A DNA stretch of 64,000 bases from Rosettibacter sp037481715 (GCA_037481715.1 JBBFLD010000007.1:124001-188000), one strand, 5' to 3'; positions 53,762 through 62,346 are shown, counted from the stretch's first letter. The notes: generated by a model from the sequence alone, not told the origin. Numbers and translations are program-made.

Positions 53762-55144
53762 ATGTTTTTCATCTCTAAAAAAAATAATTACTTCAATTAC
53801 CTTGTTTATATATTGGTTTTATTTCTCTTTGTCGATTCTTTTCCAAAAGAAAAGAAGCAGCTTGATAAAAGTCTTTTCAATCCTCCAGCATGGACAAAGA
53901 ATGCAGTTATTTATGAAGTAAATGTTAGACAGTTTACTCCTGAAGGAACATTCAAAGCATTCGAAAAACATTTGCCAAGATTGAAAAAGATGGGAATTGA
54001 TATTTTATGGTTTATGCCGATTCATCCAATTGGCGAGCAGAACAGAAAAGGTTCGCTCGGGAGTTATTATTCGATTAAAGATTATAAAGCAATTAATCCT
54101 GAATTTGGAACTGAAAAAGATTTTAAAGAACTGGTAGAAAAAATTCATCAGCAAGGAATGTATGTTATGCTTGATTGGGTTGGCAATCATACTTCATGGG
54201 ATAATGTATGGACAAAAACAAATCCGGAATTTTTCAGCAAAAACGAGAAAGGTGAATTTTATCCTCCTGTGCCTGATTGGAGTGATGTAATCGACCTTAA
54301 TTATGATAATAAAGACTTATGGAATAAAATGATTGATGCAATGGAATACTGGGTAAAAGAATTCAACATTGATGGATTCAGATGTGATTATGCTGTTGGT
54401 GTTCCTTTAGAATTCTGGATTGAAGCAAGAATAAAACTACAGAAAATTAAACCTCTCTTTATGCTTGCAGAAGCAAGTGAACCATACCTTCACAAAGCAT
54501 TTGATGCAACTTATAACTGGCAACTAAAAGATATTATGAATGATATAGCAAAAGGGAAATTAAATGCACAAGCATTGATTAATCATATCAAAGAAGAAAA
54601 AAAGAATTATCCAGAGAAAGGATATCGATTGAACTTTACTACAAATCACGATGAAAATTCATGGAGCGGAACCGAATTTGAAAGATTGGGAAATGCAGTA
54701 GATGTTTTTAACACTTTTGTTTTTGTCACAAAAGGAATCCCTCTTATTTATAGTGGACAGGAAGCTGGTTTGAATAAAAGACTTCGTTTTTTTGATAAAG
54801 ATACAATTTATTGGAATGACCTCAAGTATGAAAAATTCTTTTCTGATTTAATAAAATTAAAGAAAGAAAATAAAGCATTGTGGAATGGTAAATATGGCGG
54901 AGAAATTAAATTAATAAAGAATGATAATGAAGATAATGTTTTAACTTTTTGTCGTTCTAAAAAAGAAAATAATGTGATAGCTGTTTTTAATTTTTCATCA
55001 CAAAATCAAAATGCATTAGTTAATTTTGGAGAACTAATAGGAACATATAAAAATTATTTTACTAATGAAGTAATGAAAATTAAATCCAATCAAGAATTTA
55101 ACTTGCAGCCTTGGGAATATATAATTTTAATTAAGGTCAAATAA
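53762..55144 (+). CDS. Exported GH13 alpha-amylase family enzyme
   Basis: 460 residues. The hydrophobic N-terminus (about 12-27, YLVYILVLFLFVDSF) looks like a signal peptide or anchor without a lipobox. The barrel starts at WTKNAVIYEVNVRQFTPEGTF. Catalytic regions are MLDWVGNHTSW (about 140), DGFRCDYAVGV with the nucleophile Asp, MLAEASEPYLH with the acid/base Glu and FTTNHDENSW with the third Asp. Compact enzymes like this, with few accessory domains, are small alpha-amylases acting on maltodextrins. It probably cuts oligomers in the periplasm, for uptake by the transporter encoded 14 nt downstream. A strong GGAGAG ribosome site precedes it. Confidence 0.9.
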   Translation: MFFISKKNNYFNYLVYILVLFLFVDSFPKEKKQLDKSLFNPPAWTKNAVIYEVNVRQFTPEGTFKAFEKHLPRLKKMGIDILWFMPIHPIGEQNRKGSLGSYYSIKDYKAINPEFGTEKDFKELVEKIHQQGMYVMLDWVGNHTSWDNVWTKTNPEFFSKNEKGEFYPPVPDWSDVIDLNYDNKDLWNKMIDAMEYWVKEFNIDGFRCDYAVGVPLEFWIEARIKLQKIKPLFMLAEASEPYLHKAFDATYNWQLKDIMNDIAKGKLNAQALINHIKEEKKNYPEKGYRLNFTTNHDENSWSGTEFERLGNAVDVFNTFVFVTKGIPLIYSGQEAGLNKRLRFFDKDTIYWNDLKYEKFFSDLIKLKKENKALWNGKYGGEIKLIKNDNEDNVLTFCRSKKENNVIAVFNFSSQNQNALVNFGELIGTYKNYFTNEVMKIKSNQEFNLQPWEYIILIKVK

Positions 55145-55158
55145 ATAAGGAAAATTTT

Positions 55159-56694
55159 ATGGAAAAACCCCGCTTAAGTTTCTGGCAAATCTGGAATATG
55201 AGTTTCGGATTCCTTGGAATTCAATTTGGATTTGCACTTCAAAATGCAAATGTAAGCCGAATATTTGAAACTCTTGGTGCAAACATTGATGATATTCCAA
55301 TACTTTGGATTGCTGCACCTGTTACTGGTTTAATTGTTCAGCCAATTATTGGCCACATGAGTGATAATACATGGAACAGATTGGGAAGAAGAAAACCTTA
55401 TTTTCTGACAGGAGCAATTCTTGCATCAATTGCATTAATGATTATGCCCAATTCTCCAGCTTTGTGGGTTGCTGCAGGAATGCTCTGGATAATGGATGCA
55501 TCAATAAATATCTCAATGGAACCTTTCAGAGCTTTTGTAGGAGATATGCTTCCTTCATCTCAAAGAACTCTTGGCTTTTCCATGCAAAGCTTTTTTATTG
55601 GAACTGGCGCAGTCATAGCTTCGGCTCTGCCTTATTTGATGACAAATTTTTTAGGAATTAAAAACACAGCTCCTCCAGGTCAAATTCCTGATAGCGTTAA
55701 ATTTTCATTTTACATTGGTGGAATTGTTTTTTTTCTTGCAGTTCTTTGGACAGTTCTAAAATCTAAAGAATATTCACCAGAAGAACTCGAAAAATTTTCT
55801 CAATCAAAATTAAATGCTGCTTCTCCAAGTGATAATTCTAATGATGATTTAATAGAACCCAAAAAATTTTTTAACAACGGAATAAAATGGTCTGCAGCTG
55901 GGTTAATACTTTTTATTGTGTTCAAATTTTTTATTTACATGGATTATGGACTTGCAATATTCTTTTCAGGAATTTTTACTTTTGGATTGCTGCAGCTGCT
56001 GGTTAGTTTTTTTGTGAATAAGAAAAAGTCAAATGGACTTGTTGTGATTATTAATGATTTGTATAACATGCCAAGAACAATGATACAATTAGCGTTTGTT
56101 CAATTCTATTCTTGGTTTGCTTTATTTGCTATGTGGATTTATACAACTCCAGCAGTAACTCATCATATTTATGGTACTACTGATACAACTTCATCTCTCT
56201 ACAATGAAGGGGCTAACTGGGTTGGTGTTTTAATGTCTGTTTATAATGGATTTGCAGCGGTGATGGCTTTTTTATTAATTGCTTTAGCAAAGAAAACAAG
56301 TCGTAAAACTGTTCATTCAATAAGCTTAATTTGTGGTGGTTTGGGTTTGCTCTCTTTTTATTTTATTAAAGACCCAAAAATGTTGTTGATTTCAGAACTT
56401 GGAATTGGATTAGCATGGGCATCAATATTAGCAATGCCGTATGCAATCTTAACTGGTTCACTTCCTCCAAAGAAGATGGGAGTGTACATGGGGATTTTTA
56501 ATTTCTTTATTGTAATTCCTCAAATTACTGCTGCTGCAATTCTGGGATTCTTTGTAAGAACTTTATTCAAAGGCGAAGCAATTTATGCTCTTGTGCTTGG
56601 TGGTATTTCAATGATTATTGCTGCTGCTTTGACTATGTTTGTTTATGATGTAGATGCAGAACAACATTTGCAGCATAGTAAAGAGAAAGCTTGA
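55159..56694 (+). CDS. Maltose/maltodextrin transporter, MFS (GPH/SLC45-like)
   Basis: 511 residues with 12 hydrophobic helices and a long central loop. The motifs IIGHMSDNTWNRLGRRKPYF and MDASINISMEPFRAFVGDMLP are those of the sucrose/maltose (SLC45, MalT-type) branch of the major facilitator superfamily. NMSFGFLGIQFGFALQNANVSRIF is the usual first helix. It imports disaccharide with protons across the inner membrane. It is encoded 14 nt after the exported GH13 enzyme and opposite malQ, consistent with maltose uptake followed by cytoplasmic transfer. A phosphorylase or glucokinase for the next step is not in the window. Confidence 0.92.
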   Translation: MEKPRLSFWQIWNMSFGFLGIQFGFALQNANVSRIFETLGANIDDIPILWIAAPVTGLIVQPIIGHMSDNTWNRLGRRKPYFLTGAILASIALMIMPNSPALWVAAGMLWIMDASINISMEPFRAFVGDMLPSSQRTLGFSMQSFFIGTGAVIASALPYLMTNFLGIKNTAPPGQIPDSVKFSFYIGGIVFFLAVLWTVLKSKEYSPEELEKFSQSKLNAASPSDNSNDDLIEPKKFFNNGIKWSAAGLILFIVFKFFIYMDYGLAIFFSGIFTFGLLQLLVSFFVNKKKSNGLVVIINDLYNMPRTMIQLAFVQFYSWFALFAMWIYTTPAVTHHIYGTTDTTSSLYNEGANWVGVLMSVYNGFAAVMAFLLIALAKKTSRKTVHSISLICGGLGLLSFYFIKDPKMLLISELGIGLAWASILAMPYAILTGSLPPKKMGVYMGIFNFFIVIPQITAAAILGFFVRTLFKGEAIYALVLGGISMIIAAALTMFVYDVDAEQHLQHSKEKA

Positions 56695-56709
56695 TGTTTC
56701 TCGAAGATT

Positions 56710-56805
56710 GTGAGGCTGTTGTAATTTGTGTTTTTTAATAGCATGCAGAAAAACGCAGATTTAATGGATTTACACAGATTAAATTTTGAAGAGAGACAGC
56801 CTCAC
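56710..56805. repeat. 10-bp-arm inverted repeat enclosing a dispersed repeat
   Basis: GTGAGGCTGT (56710-56719) and ACAGCCTCAC (56796-56805) are perfect complements separated by 76 nt. They lie between convergent genes, where a bidirectional terminator is expected. The loop contains ACGCAGATTTAATGGATTTACACAGATT, whose words also occur near 26070-26165, so a repeat seems to have entered the terminator loop. Confidence 0.6.
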
Positions 56806-56813
56806 TTTTATGA

Positions 56814-56972
56814 TTAAAAAATTGCATAAATAAATGGAGCTAATGCTGAACCCTGAGTTAGTATAATTAATCCGCCAATTATTATTAAAAATATTACAAT
56901 TGGCATAAGCCACCATTTCTTTCTTTCTCTAAGAAAAATCCATAATTCTTTCATTATAGATATTTTACTCAT
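56814..56972 (-). CDS. DUF5989 family small membrane protein
   Basis: 52 residues from ATG 56972, with AGAGGC upstream. The sequence MSKISIMKELWIFLRERKKW, then WLMPIVIFLIIIGGLIILTQ and GSALAPFIYAIF, is a textbook DUF5989 protein: a basic N-terminus, one helix and a short GSALAPFIY tail. It is translated 10 nt after the SxtJ-family gene. DUF5989, SxtJ and a carbamoyltransferase recur together in many bacteria, which is the main support for this small gene being real. No function has been shown. Confidence 0.88.
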   Translation of the reverse strand: MSKISIMKELWIFLRERKKWWLMPIVIFLIIIGGLIILTQGSALAPFIYAIF

Positions 56973-56982
56973 AGATGCCTCT

Positions 56983-57405
56983 TTAAAATTGTCTTTCAGA
57001 ATATTCTTTTTTGTATTCTTTATTCTTTCTGTAATTCCAATAAGTTAAACTTCCTTTATTAAATTTAAGGTCAAGAAGGTCTTTGCCGCTTAGTTTGATA
57101 ATTAGTCCTATTGGTAATATTATTAAATAAAAAAGAAGTGTTAATATAATGTTGGTTGTTATTATTCCTAAGATTAAAGCAAAAGTCATCCAGATTTTAT
57201 AAACATGTTTTAAAATTTCTGGAATAAAAAGAGAAATAGTTAATAGCAAAATTCCTGCAAGAATAAAGTAGTAAAATAATTTTGAATGATTTAGTAAAAG
57301 AATTATGCTGATTAAAAATGAAATTGCTGTGAAAGTAAATCCAAATTTTTTTAATGCTTTTTTGCTTAAATCAATTTTTTTAATTTCTTCTATTATCATA
57401 ATCAA
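56983..57405 (-). CDS. SxtJ-family membrane protein
   Basis: 140 residues with four hydrophobic segments (about 23-42, 45-62, 70-88, 90-105) and an N-terminal pattern DLSKKALKKFGFTFTAI plus C-terminal DLLDLKFNKGSLTYWNYR. This matches SxtJ, a small protein first named in saxitoxin clusters but present mostly outside them. It overlaps the carbamoyltransferase stop by four bases (ATGA on the minus strand) and is followed by DUF5989. The three are one unit. The membrane proteins may assist the carbamoyltransferase at the membrane; nobody has shown how. Confidence 0.88.
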   Translation of the reverse strand: MIMIIEEIKKIDLSKKALKKFGFTFTAISFLISIILLLNHSKLFYYFILAGILLLTISLFIPEILKHVYKIWMTFALILGIITTNIILTLLFYLIILPIGLIIKLSGKDLLDLKFNKGSLTYWNYRKNKEYKKEYSERQF

Positions 57406-59216
57406 TCCAGTTCAAATTCTTTTTTCCAATCAATATCCTCTGAAAGCTGCCGTTGTTCTTTTTTGTCTAATATGTAATTACTCATTATCAGATAATCTAT
57501 GTCTGTTCTCATAAAACAAATATAAGCTTCTTCTGGTTTGCAGACAATCGGTTCTCCTCTTACATTAAATGATGTATTAACGATTACACTGCAACCAGTC
57601 AATCTTTCATATTCTTTGATTAATTCATAATAAAGAGGATTAGTTTCTTTGTTTACTGTTTGTATTCTTGCAGAATAATCAACATGAGTTACAGCAGGAA
57701 TATCTGACCTTACTACATTGAGTTTATCAATTCCAAATAATTTTTTTTGTTCTTCTGTCATCTGTTTTCTTCTTTCTTCTTTTACATCAGCAACAAGCAG
57801 CATATATGGACTTGGTCTATCAAGATTAAAATATTCAGAAACTTTTTCTTCAAGCACAGAAGGAGCAAATGGTCTAAAGCTTTCTCTGAATTTTATTTTC
57901 AGATTCATTTTTTTCTGCATATCAGGAATTCTTGCATCTCCTAAGATTGAACGAGCGCCAAGTGCTCGTGGTCCAAATTCCATTCTTCCTTGAAACCATC
58001 CTACAACGTTTCCTTTTGCAATAAGCTCGGCTGCTGTCTTTGCAATTTCTTCTTGATTGATTTTTTTATAAGGAATTTTATTTTTATTTAAGAATTCTTC
58101 TATGTAACCATTGTCATAAACAGGTCCAAGAAAAGAACCTTTTTGTTTATCGCATTTATCTGCAATTCTTTTATTATCTAAATATTGATACCATGTAAAA
58201 AGAGCAGCACCCAACGAACCTCCTGCATCCCCAGCTGCTGGCTGTATCCATATATCTTCAAATAAATTTTCCCTTAATATTTTTCCATTAGCAACACAGT
58301 TAAGTGCAACACCGCCGGCAAGACAAAGATATTTCATGTTTGTTTCTTTTTTGATATGCTTAACCATCTTTAATATTACTTCTTCAGTAACAACTTGAAT
58401 AGAAGCAGCAAGGTCCATCTCTCTTTGAGTTAATTTTGATTCTGGCTTTCTTGGTTTGCCTCCAAATAATTTATGAAATTTTTCATTTGTCATTGTTAAA
58501 CCTGTGCAGTAATCAAAATATTCCATGTTTAATTTGAACGAACCATCTTCTTTTACATCAATCAGATTATCATAAATTAATTTTACATATTTTGGTTCGC
58601 CGTATGGAGCTAATCCCATTACTTTATATTCACCAGAATTTACTTTGAAGCCAGTGTAATATGTAAATGCAGAATAAAGAAGTCCAAGTGAATGTGGGAA
58701 TTTAATGTCTGCCAGAATTTGAATTTTATTACCTTGACCAATGCCGTAACTTGTTGTTGTCCATTCTCCAACACCATCAAGAGTTAGAAAAGCAGCTTCA
58801 TCAAATGGAGATGGAAAGAATGCAGATGCAGCATGAGATTCATGATGTTCTGGAAAAATAACTTCTCCATCAAAGTTAATTTCTTTTTTGATTAATTCTT
58901 TAATCCATAACTTTTCTTTAATCCACAACGGCATTGCTTTAAGAAAAGATTTTAATCCTTTTGGTGCAAAAGTGATGTAAGTTTCGAGCAGTCTTTCAAA
59001 TTTTAGAAATGGTTTATCATAAAATGCAACATAAGATAATTCATTGACATTAATTCCCGAAGAAGAAATGCAAAAATTTATTGCATTAATTGGGAATCTG
59101 TGGTCGTGTTTTTTTCTTGTAAATCTTTCTTCCTGCGCAGCAGCAATAATTTCTCCATCTTTAATTATGCATGCTGCACTGTCGTGATAATAAGCTGATA
59201 TGCCAAGTATATACAT
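57402..59216 (-). CDS. Carbamoyltransferase, NodU/CmcH/TobZ family
   Basis: 604 residues. The N-terminal Kae1-like domain (about 1-360) starts ILGISAYYHDSAACII and has the metal-binding FPEHHESHAASAFFPSPF and the nucleotide loop LAGGVALNCVANGK. The C-terminal YrdC-like part has WFQGRMEFGPRALGARSILG and SFNVRGEPIVCKPEEA. Enzymes of this family place a carbamoyl group from carbamoyl phosphate, via carbamoyl-adenylate, onto a hydroxyl of a sugar or natural product. It leads the SxtJ/DUF5989 cassette. No nonribosomal peptide or polyketide genes are nearby, so a cell-surface glycan or lipid is the likelier acceptor. Confidence 0.93.
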   Translation of the reverse strand: MYILGISAYYHDSAACIIKDGEIIAAAQEERFTRKKHDHRFPINAINFCISSSGINVNELSYVAFYDKPFLKFERLLETYITFAPKGLKSFLKAMPLWIKEKLWIKELIKKEINFDGEVIFPEHHESHAASAFFPSPFDEAAFLTLDGVGEWTTTSYGIGQGNKIQILADIKFPHSLGLLYSAFTYYTGFKVNSGEYKVMGLAPYGEPKYVKLIYDNLIDVKEDGSFKLNMEYFDYCTGLTMTNEKFHKLFGGKPRKPESKLTQREMDLAASIQVVTEEVILKMVKHIKKETNMKYLCLAGGVALNCVANGKILRENLFEDIWIQPAAGDAGGSLGAALFTWYQYLDNKRIADKCDKQKGSFLGPVYDNGYIEEFLNKNKIPYKKINQEEIAKTAAELIAKGNVVGWFQGRMEFGPRALGARSILGDARIPDMQKKMNLKIKFRESFRPFAPSVLEEKVSEYFNLDRPSPYMLLVADVKEERRKQMTEEQKKLFGIDKLNVVRSDIPAVTHVDYSARIQTVNKETNPLYYELIKEYERLTGCSVIVNTSFNVRGEPIVCKPEEAYICFMRTDIDYLIMSNYILDKKEQRQLSEDIDWKKEFELD

Positions 59217-59399
59217 CTTTTCTAAAAATTATTATCTACTTTTATAAAGATAAGAAAAGTTTGATTTAGAAAAATTGCTTTGAAAATATTTTGTAGAGAA
59301 TAGAAAAAAAGAAGTATTGATAAAAAATTCATTTGATTATTTAGTCTGCATCCCAAAGCGTTAGTGTATTAGGCTGCCATTCGAAGTTTTGTCGTAGGT

Positions 59400-59490
59400 T
59401 GGCGGAGAGGGAGGGATTCGAACCCCCGGTCCGCGTTACACGGACAACGGTTTTCAAGACCGCCGCATTCAACCACTCTGCCACCTCTCC
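59400..59490 (-). tRNA. tRNA-Ser (anticodon UGA)
   Basis: On the minus strand GGAGAGG pairs with CCTCTCC in the acceptor stem, the discriminator is G and CCA is encoded. The anticodon loop is CTTGAAA (UGA). A long variable arm (TTGTCCGTGTAACGCGGACC) and a T loop TTCGAAT complete a class II serine tRNA. A broken partial copy follows at 59511-59565. Confidence 0.95.
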
Positions 59491-59510
59491 TTATAAATAA
59501 AAAATGAGTA

Positions 59511-59565
59511 AGTTTTCAAGACCGCCGCATTTCCGCCAGAGGCGGACAGGCAACCACTCTGCCAA
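59511..59565 (-). pseudogene. Partial tRNA-Ser copy split by a GC-rich palindrome
   Basis: The plus-strand words GTTTTCAAGACCGCCGCATT and CAACCACTCTGCCA are exact copies of consecutive parts of the adjacent tRNA-Ser (anticodon stem to D arm). Between them stands TCCGCCAGAGGCGGACAGG, a palindrome absent from the functional gene. The acceptor, variable and T arms are missing, so no tRNA can be made. Confidence 0.85.
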
Positions 59566-59758
59566 TCAATTTCTAAAGAACTTTAAAATTGCGGTTACAA
59601 CAATACAAAATTTTTTTTAATTCTTCATTCCTGATTTTATAAATTCCTTGGAAATAAATTTTATCCTGATATACATAAATAATTTCTATGGCAAATAAAT
59701 TATTATTTGCTATTTTTCATTTTGCAAAACAATATTGAATTGTTAGACAAATTCATTT

Positions 59759-60667
59759 ATGGATGTTATAACAAAAGCTTACAATTATATCTATCAACTC
59801 AAAGAAAAACTTTCCGACCAAAATTATGTAACCACAAACATCGAACAAAAAAATTATAACTATGAATTCACTGTAAAAGTTAATAACAAGAAAATAAAAG
59901 TTCTGGTATATTTTGGTAAGAAAGGAATAAAAACAGTTTTACAAGGAGATGTATCATCTAAGGAGTTTTCAGAAATTCGGAAATTAATTTTCCAACAAAT
60001 GGAATTAAACTTATCAACAGATGATAATGATATTAAAGAACCAGATGAATATATTGGAACTGATGAAAGCGGCAAAGGTGATTTTTTTGGTCCGCTTGTA
60101 GTTGCAGCTGTCTATGTAAATAATGAAACAAAAAAAAAGTTGAAACAACTTGGCGTAAGGGACAGCAAAGATTTATCAGATGAACAAATATCATACATGG
60201 CAAAAAATATCTTAAAAATTATTGGTGAAAATTACAGTATTGTTACCATCACACCTTCAAAGTATAATCAACTTTATGATGAATTTAAAAATCTCAATAA
60301 ATTATTAAGCTGGGCACATTCAAAAGCTATCGAAAACATTCTCAAAAAAAATAAATGCAAAAAAGTTATTACTGATAAATTTAGTAATCAGAAATTGAAA
60401 ATTTATTTTGATAAAAACTATTCCTCAGTAGAATTTTTACAAATCACAAAAGCAGAAAAATATATTGGCGTTGCAGCTGCTTCTATTCTTGCAAGAAATA
60501 AATTTAATGAATGGTTTAATTCACAATTAAAAAAAGGAATAAATTTAGTTAAAGGTTCATCAAAAAAAATAGAAGAATCCGCTCTTGATTTAATAGATAA
60601 AATTGGGAAAGATAATTTAAGTAAGTATGCAAAACTACATTTCAAAACATTGAAAAAATTAATTTGA
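59759..60667 (+). CDS. rnhC: Ribonuclease HIII
   Basis: 302 residues. The N-terminal TBP-like substrate-binding domain (about 1-90) has YNYEFTVKVNNKKIKVLVYF and KTVLQGDVSSKEF. The catalytic domain begins YIGTDESGKGDFFGPLVVAA, where the Asp-Glu pair is the HII/HIII active site, followed by GVRDSKDLSDEQ and the later carboxylates (KVITDKF). The extra N-terminal domain and the DESGKGD motif distinguish HIII from HII. It removes RNA from RNA-DNA hybrids and is most often seen in Firmicutes, with scattered Bacteroidota and Chlorobi members. It lies just before the phosphofructokinase gene, 84 nt away. Confidence 0.93.
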   Translation: MDVITKAYNYIYQLKEKLSDQNYVTTNIEQKNYNYEFTVKVNNKKIKVLVYFGKKGIKTVLQGDVSSKEFSEIRKLIFQQMELNLSTDDNDIKEPDEYIGTDESGKGDFFGPLVVAAVYVNNETKKKLKQLGVRDSKDLSDEQISYMAKNILKIIGENYSIVTITPSKYNQLYDEFKNLNKLLSWAHSKAIENILKKNKCKKVITDKFSNQKLKIYFDKNYSSVEFLQITKAEKYIGVAAASILARNKFNEWFNSQLKKGINLVKGSSKKIEESALDLIDKIGKDNLSKYAKLHFKTLKKLI

Positions 60668-60751
60668 AAATCATTAGTTGCTGTTTGAATGTAAATTAAC
60701 TTTAGACTTATGGAAATATTATTTTTGTAATACAAAAAAGTGAGATTGAAA

Positions 60752-61858
60752 ATGAAAACAAAAACAAAAGTAAAAAAAATTGGAATATTAACCGGCGGAG
60801 GTGATTGTCCTGGCTTAAATGCAGTTATAAGAGGTGTTACAAAACCAGCATTGGACAATGGTTTAACAGTGCTTGGAATACTTGATGGCTTCGAAGGTTT
60901 AGTTGAAGGAAGAGCAGTAGAACTTTATAACAAAGATGTATCGGGAATACTTGCAACAGGTGGAACAATTTTAGGCTCGTCAAATAAAGGCGACCCATTT
61001 CATTGGCCCGAAGAAGTAGATGGTAAAATTAAAGTTACTAATCGTTCTAAAGATGCATTAAAAAATTATGAAGCATGGAATCTTGATGCATTAATTGCTA
61101 TTGGCGGCGATGGAACAATGCACATTTCACAACAATTAATTGAAATGGGAATGAATATTATTGGTGTTCCTAAAACAATTGATAATGATTTAGGAGCAAC
61201 GGATTTAACATTTGGTCACGATTCCGCAGTATATGTTGTCTCCGAAGCACTGGATAGACTGCACACTACTGCATCATCTCATCATCGTGTAATGGTAATT
61301 GAAGTAATGGGAAGATATGCTGGCTGGATTGCACTTAACGGTGGACTTGCAGGCGGAGCCGATGTAATATTAATTCCTGAACTTCCTTTCACATGGGAAA
61401 AAATTTATGATAAACTTTTAGAAAGAAACATGATGGGAAAAAGATTCAGCATTGTATGTGTTGCCGAAGGAGCCAGACCAAAAGGTGAAGGCATGATTAT
61501 AAAAGCTAAAGATGTTAAAAGAACAGATCCAATTCAGTTAGGTGGAATTGGTGAGTATGTTGCAAAAAAAATTAGTGAAGATACTGGATTAGAAACTCGT
61601 TTCACAGTACTTGGTCATTTACAAAGAGGCGGAAGCCCAACTCCATTTGATAGAATTTTATCAACTAAGTTTGGAACTTATGCTATTCAACTAGCAATAA
61701 AAAAACAATTTGGAAAAATGGTTGCACTCAAAGGCAATGAAATAAAAAGTGTTCCTATTTCCGAAGCAATTTCAAAACAAAAACTTGTTAAGCCAAACGA
61801 TCAGGCTGTATTAACTGCGAGTGCTGTAGGAGTAAGTTTTGGCACTGAAAAATTATAG
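60752..61858 (+). CDS. 6-phosphofructokinase, mixed-type residues
   Basis: 368 residues from ATG 60752; a GTG at 60740 adds four residues but has no ribosome site. Glycine-rich ILTGGGDCPGLNAVIRG, IGGDGTMHI and PKTIDNDLGATDLTFG are present, with VIEVMGRYAGWIA and HLQRGGSP further on. At the positions that separate ATP from pyrophosphate users the protein has Gly121 (E. coli 104, ATP type) and Lys141 (E. coli 124, PPi type). This Gly/Lys combination defines the mixed-substrate PFK group, whose members usually use ATP. It makes fructose 1,6-bisphosphate in glycolysis. Confidence 0.92.
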   Translation: MKTKTKVKKIGILTGGGDCPGLNAVIRGVTKPALDNGLTVLGILDGFEGLVEGRAVELYNKDVSGILATGGTILGSSNKGDPFHWPEEVDGKIKVTNRSKDALKNYEAWNLDALIAIGGDGTMHISQQLIEMGMNIIGVPKTIDNDLGATDLTFGHDSAVYVVSEALDRLHTTASSHHRVMVIEVMGRYAGWIALNGGLAGGADVILIPELPFTWEKIYDKLLERNMMGKRFSIVCVAEGARPKGEGMIIKAKDVKRTDPIQLGGIGEYVAKKISEDTGLETRFTVLGHLQRGGSPTPFDRILSTKFGTYAIQLAIKKQFGKMVALKGNEIKSVPISEAISKQKLVKPNDQAVLTASAVGVSFGTEKL

Positions 61859-61920
61859 ACTAAACTTGTTTGAATAATTTATAATTACTATTTTTGTGCG
61901 CATTTAATAAAAGTTCTTAA

Positions 61921-61995
61921 GGGGTCGTAGTTCAGCTTGGTTAGAACGCCTGCCTGTCACGCAGGAGGTCGCGAGTTCGAGTCTCGTCGGCCCCG
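61921..61995 (+). tRNA. tRNA-Asp (anticodon GUC)
   Basis: GGGGTCG pairs with CGGCCCC, the D arm reads GTTCAGCTTGGTTAGAAC, the anticodon arm is CCTGC-CTGTCAC-GCAGG with GTC, and the T loop is TTCGAGT. Discriminator G; CCA is not encoded. An intrinsic terminator follows at once. Confidence 0.96.
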
Positions 61996-62000
61996 CAAAA

Positions 62001-62026
62001 GCTCGCACAAAGCGAGTTTTTGTTTT
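62001..62026 (+). terminator. Intrinsic terminator of tRNA-Asp
   Basis: CTCGC-ACAAA-GCGAG stem-loop followed by TTTTTGTTTT, 6 nt after the tRNA. The next gene's ATG is 15 nt beyond, so read-through or a promoter inside this stretch is needed for its expression. Confidence 0.8.
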
Positions 62027-62040
62027 AATAGGCTTCTGCA

Positions 62041-62286
62041 ATGCAATGGTTTACTTATATAATTTACTCCCCAAGCACAGACAAATACTATGTGGGTCAC
62101 ACTCATAATTTAACTTTAAGACTCGAAAGACATAATTCAGGCAATAGTCGTTCAACAAAGCATGGAATTCCATGGGAGATAGTCTACTTTGAAAGTTACG
62201 CTTCTAAGTCCGAAGCAATCAAAAGAGAATATGAAATAAAAAGAATGAAAAGCAGAAAATACATCGAGCAATTAATTAAAAAATAA
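62041..62286 (+). CDS. Small GIY-YIG nuclease-domain protein
   Basis: 81 residues: WFTYIIYSPSTDKYYVGHTH has the GIY and YVG signatures, HNLTLRLERHNSG carries the catalytic Arg, and KSEAIKREYEIKRMKSRKYI the Glu-bearing helix. It is a minimal GIY-YIG domain of the UPF0213/YhbQ-like type. Such short genes often adjoin tRNA or rRNA genes in this phylum. It begins 45 nt after tRNA-Asp with only the tRNA terminator between them. Whether it is a mobile nuclease or a cellular repair protein is not known. Confidence 0.88.
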   Translation: MQWFTYIIYSPSTDKYYVGHTHNLTLRLERHNSGNSRSTKHGIPWEIVYFESYASKSEAIKREYEIKRMKSRKYIEQLIKK

Positions 62287-62346
62287 GTCACGCAGTCTTG
62301 TCGGTACAACTTGATAATAACTTCCCACTCGATAACTTACAAGACT
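62287..62346 (+). repeat. tRNA-Asp-like remnant and stem-loop after the GIY-YIG gene
   Basis: Directly after the stop, GTCACGCAG (identical to the tRNA-Asp anticodon segment) is joined to TCTTGTCGG, which differs at one base from the tRNA 3' part TCTCGTCGG; 17 nt are missing between. The same sequence also forms a perfect 8-bp hairpin (AGTCTTGT / ACAAGACT), so the resemblance could be coincidence. Confidence 0.4.
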
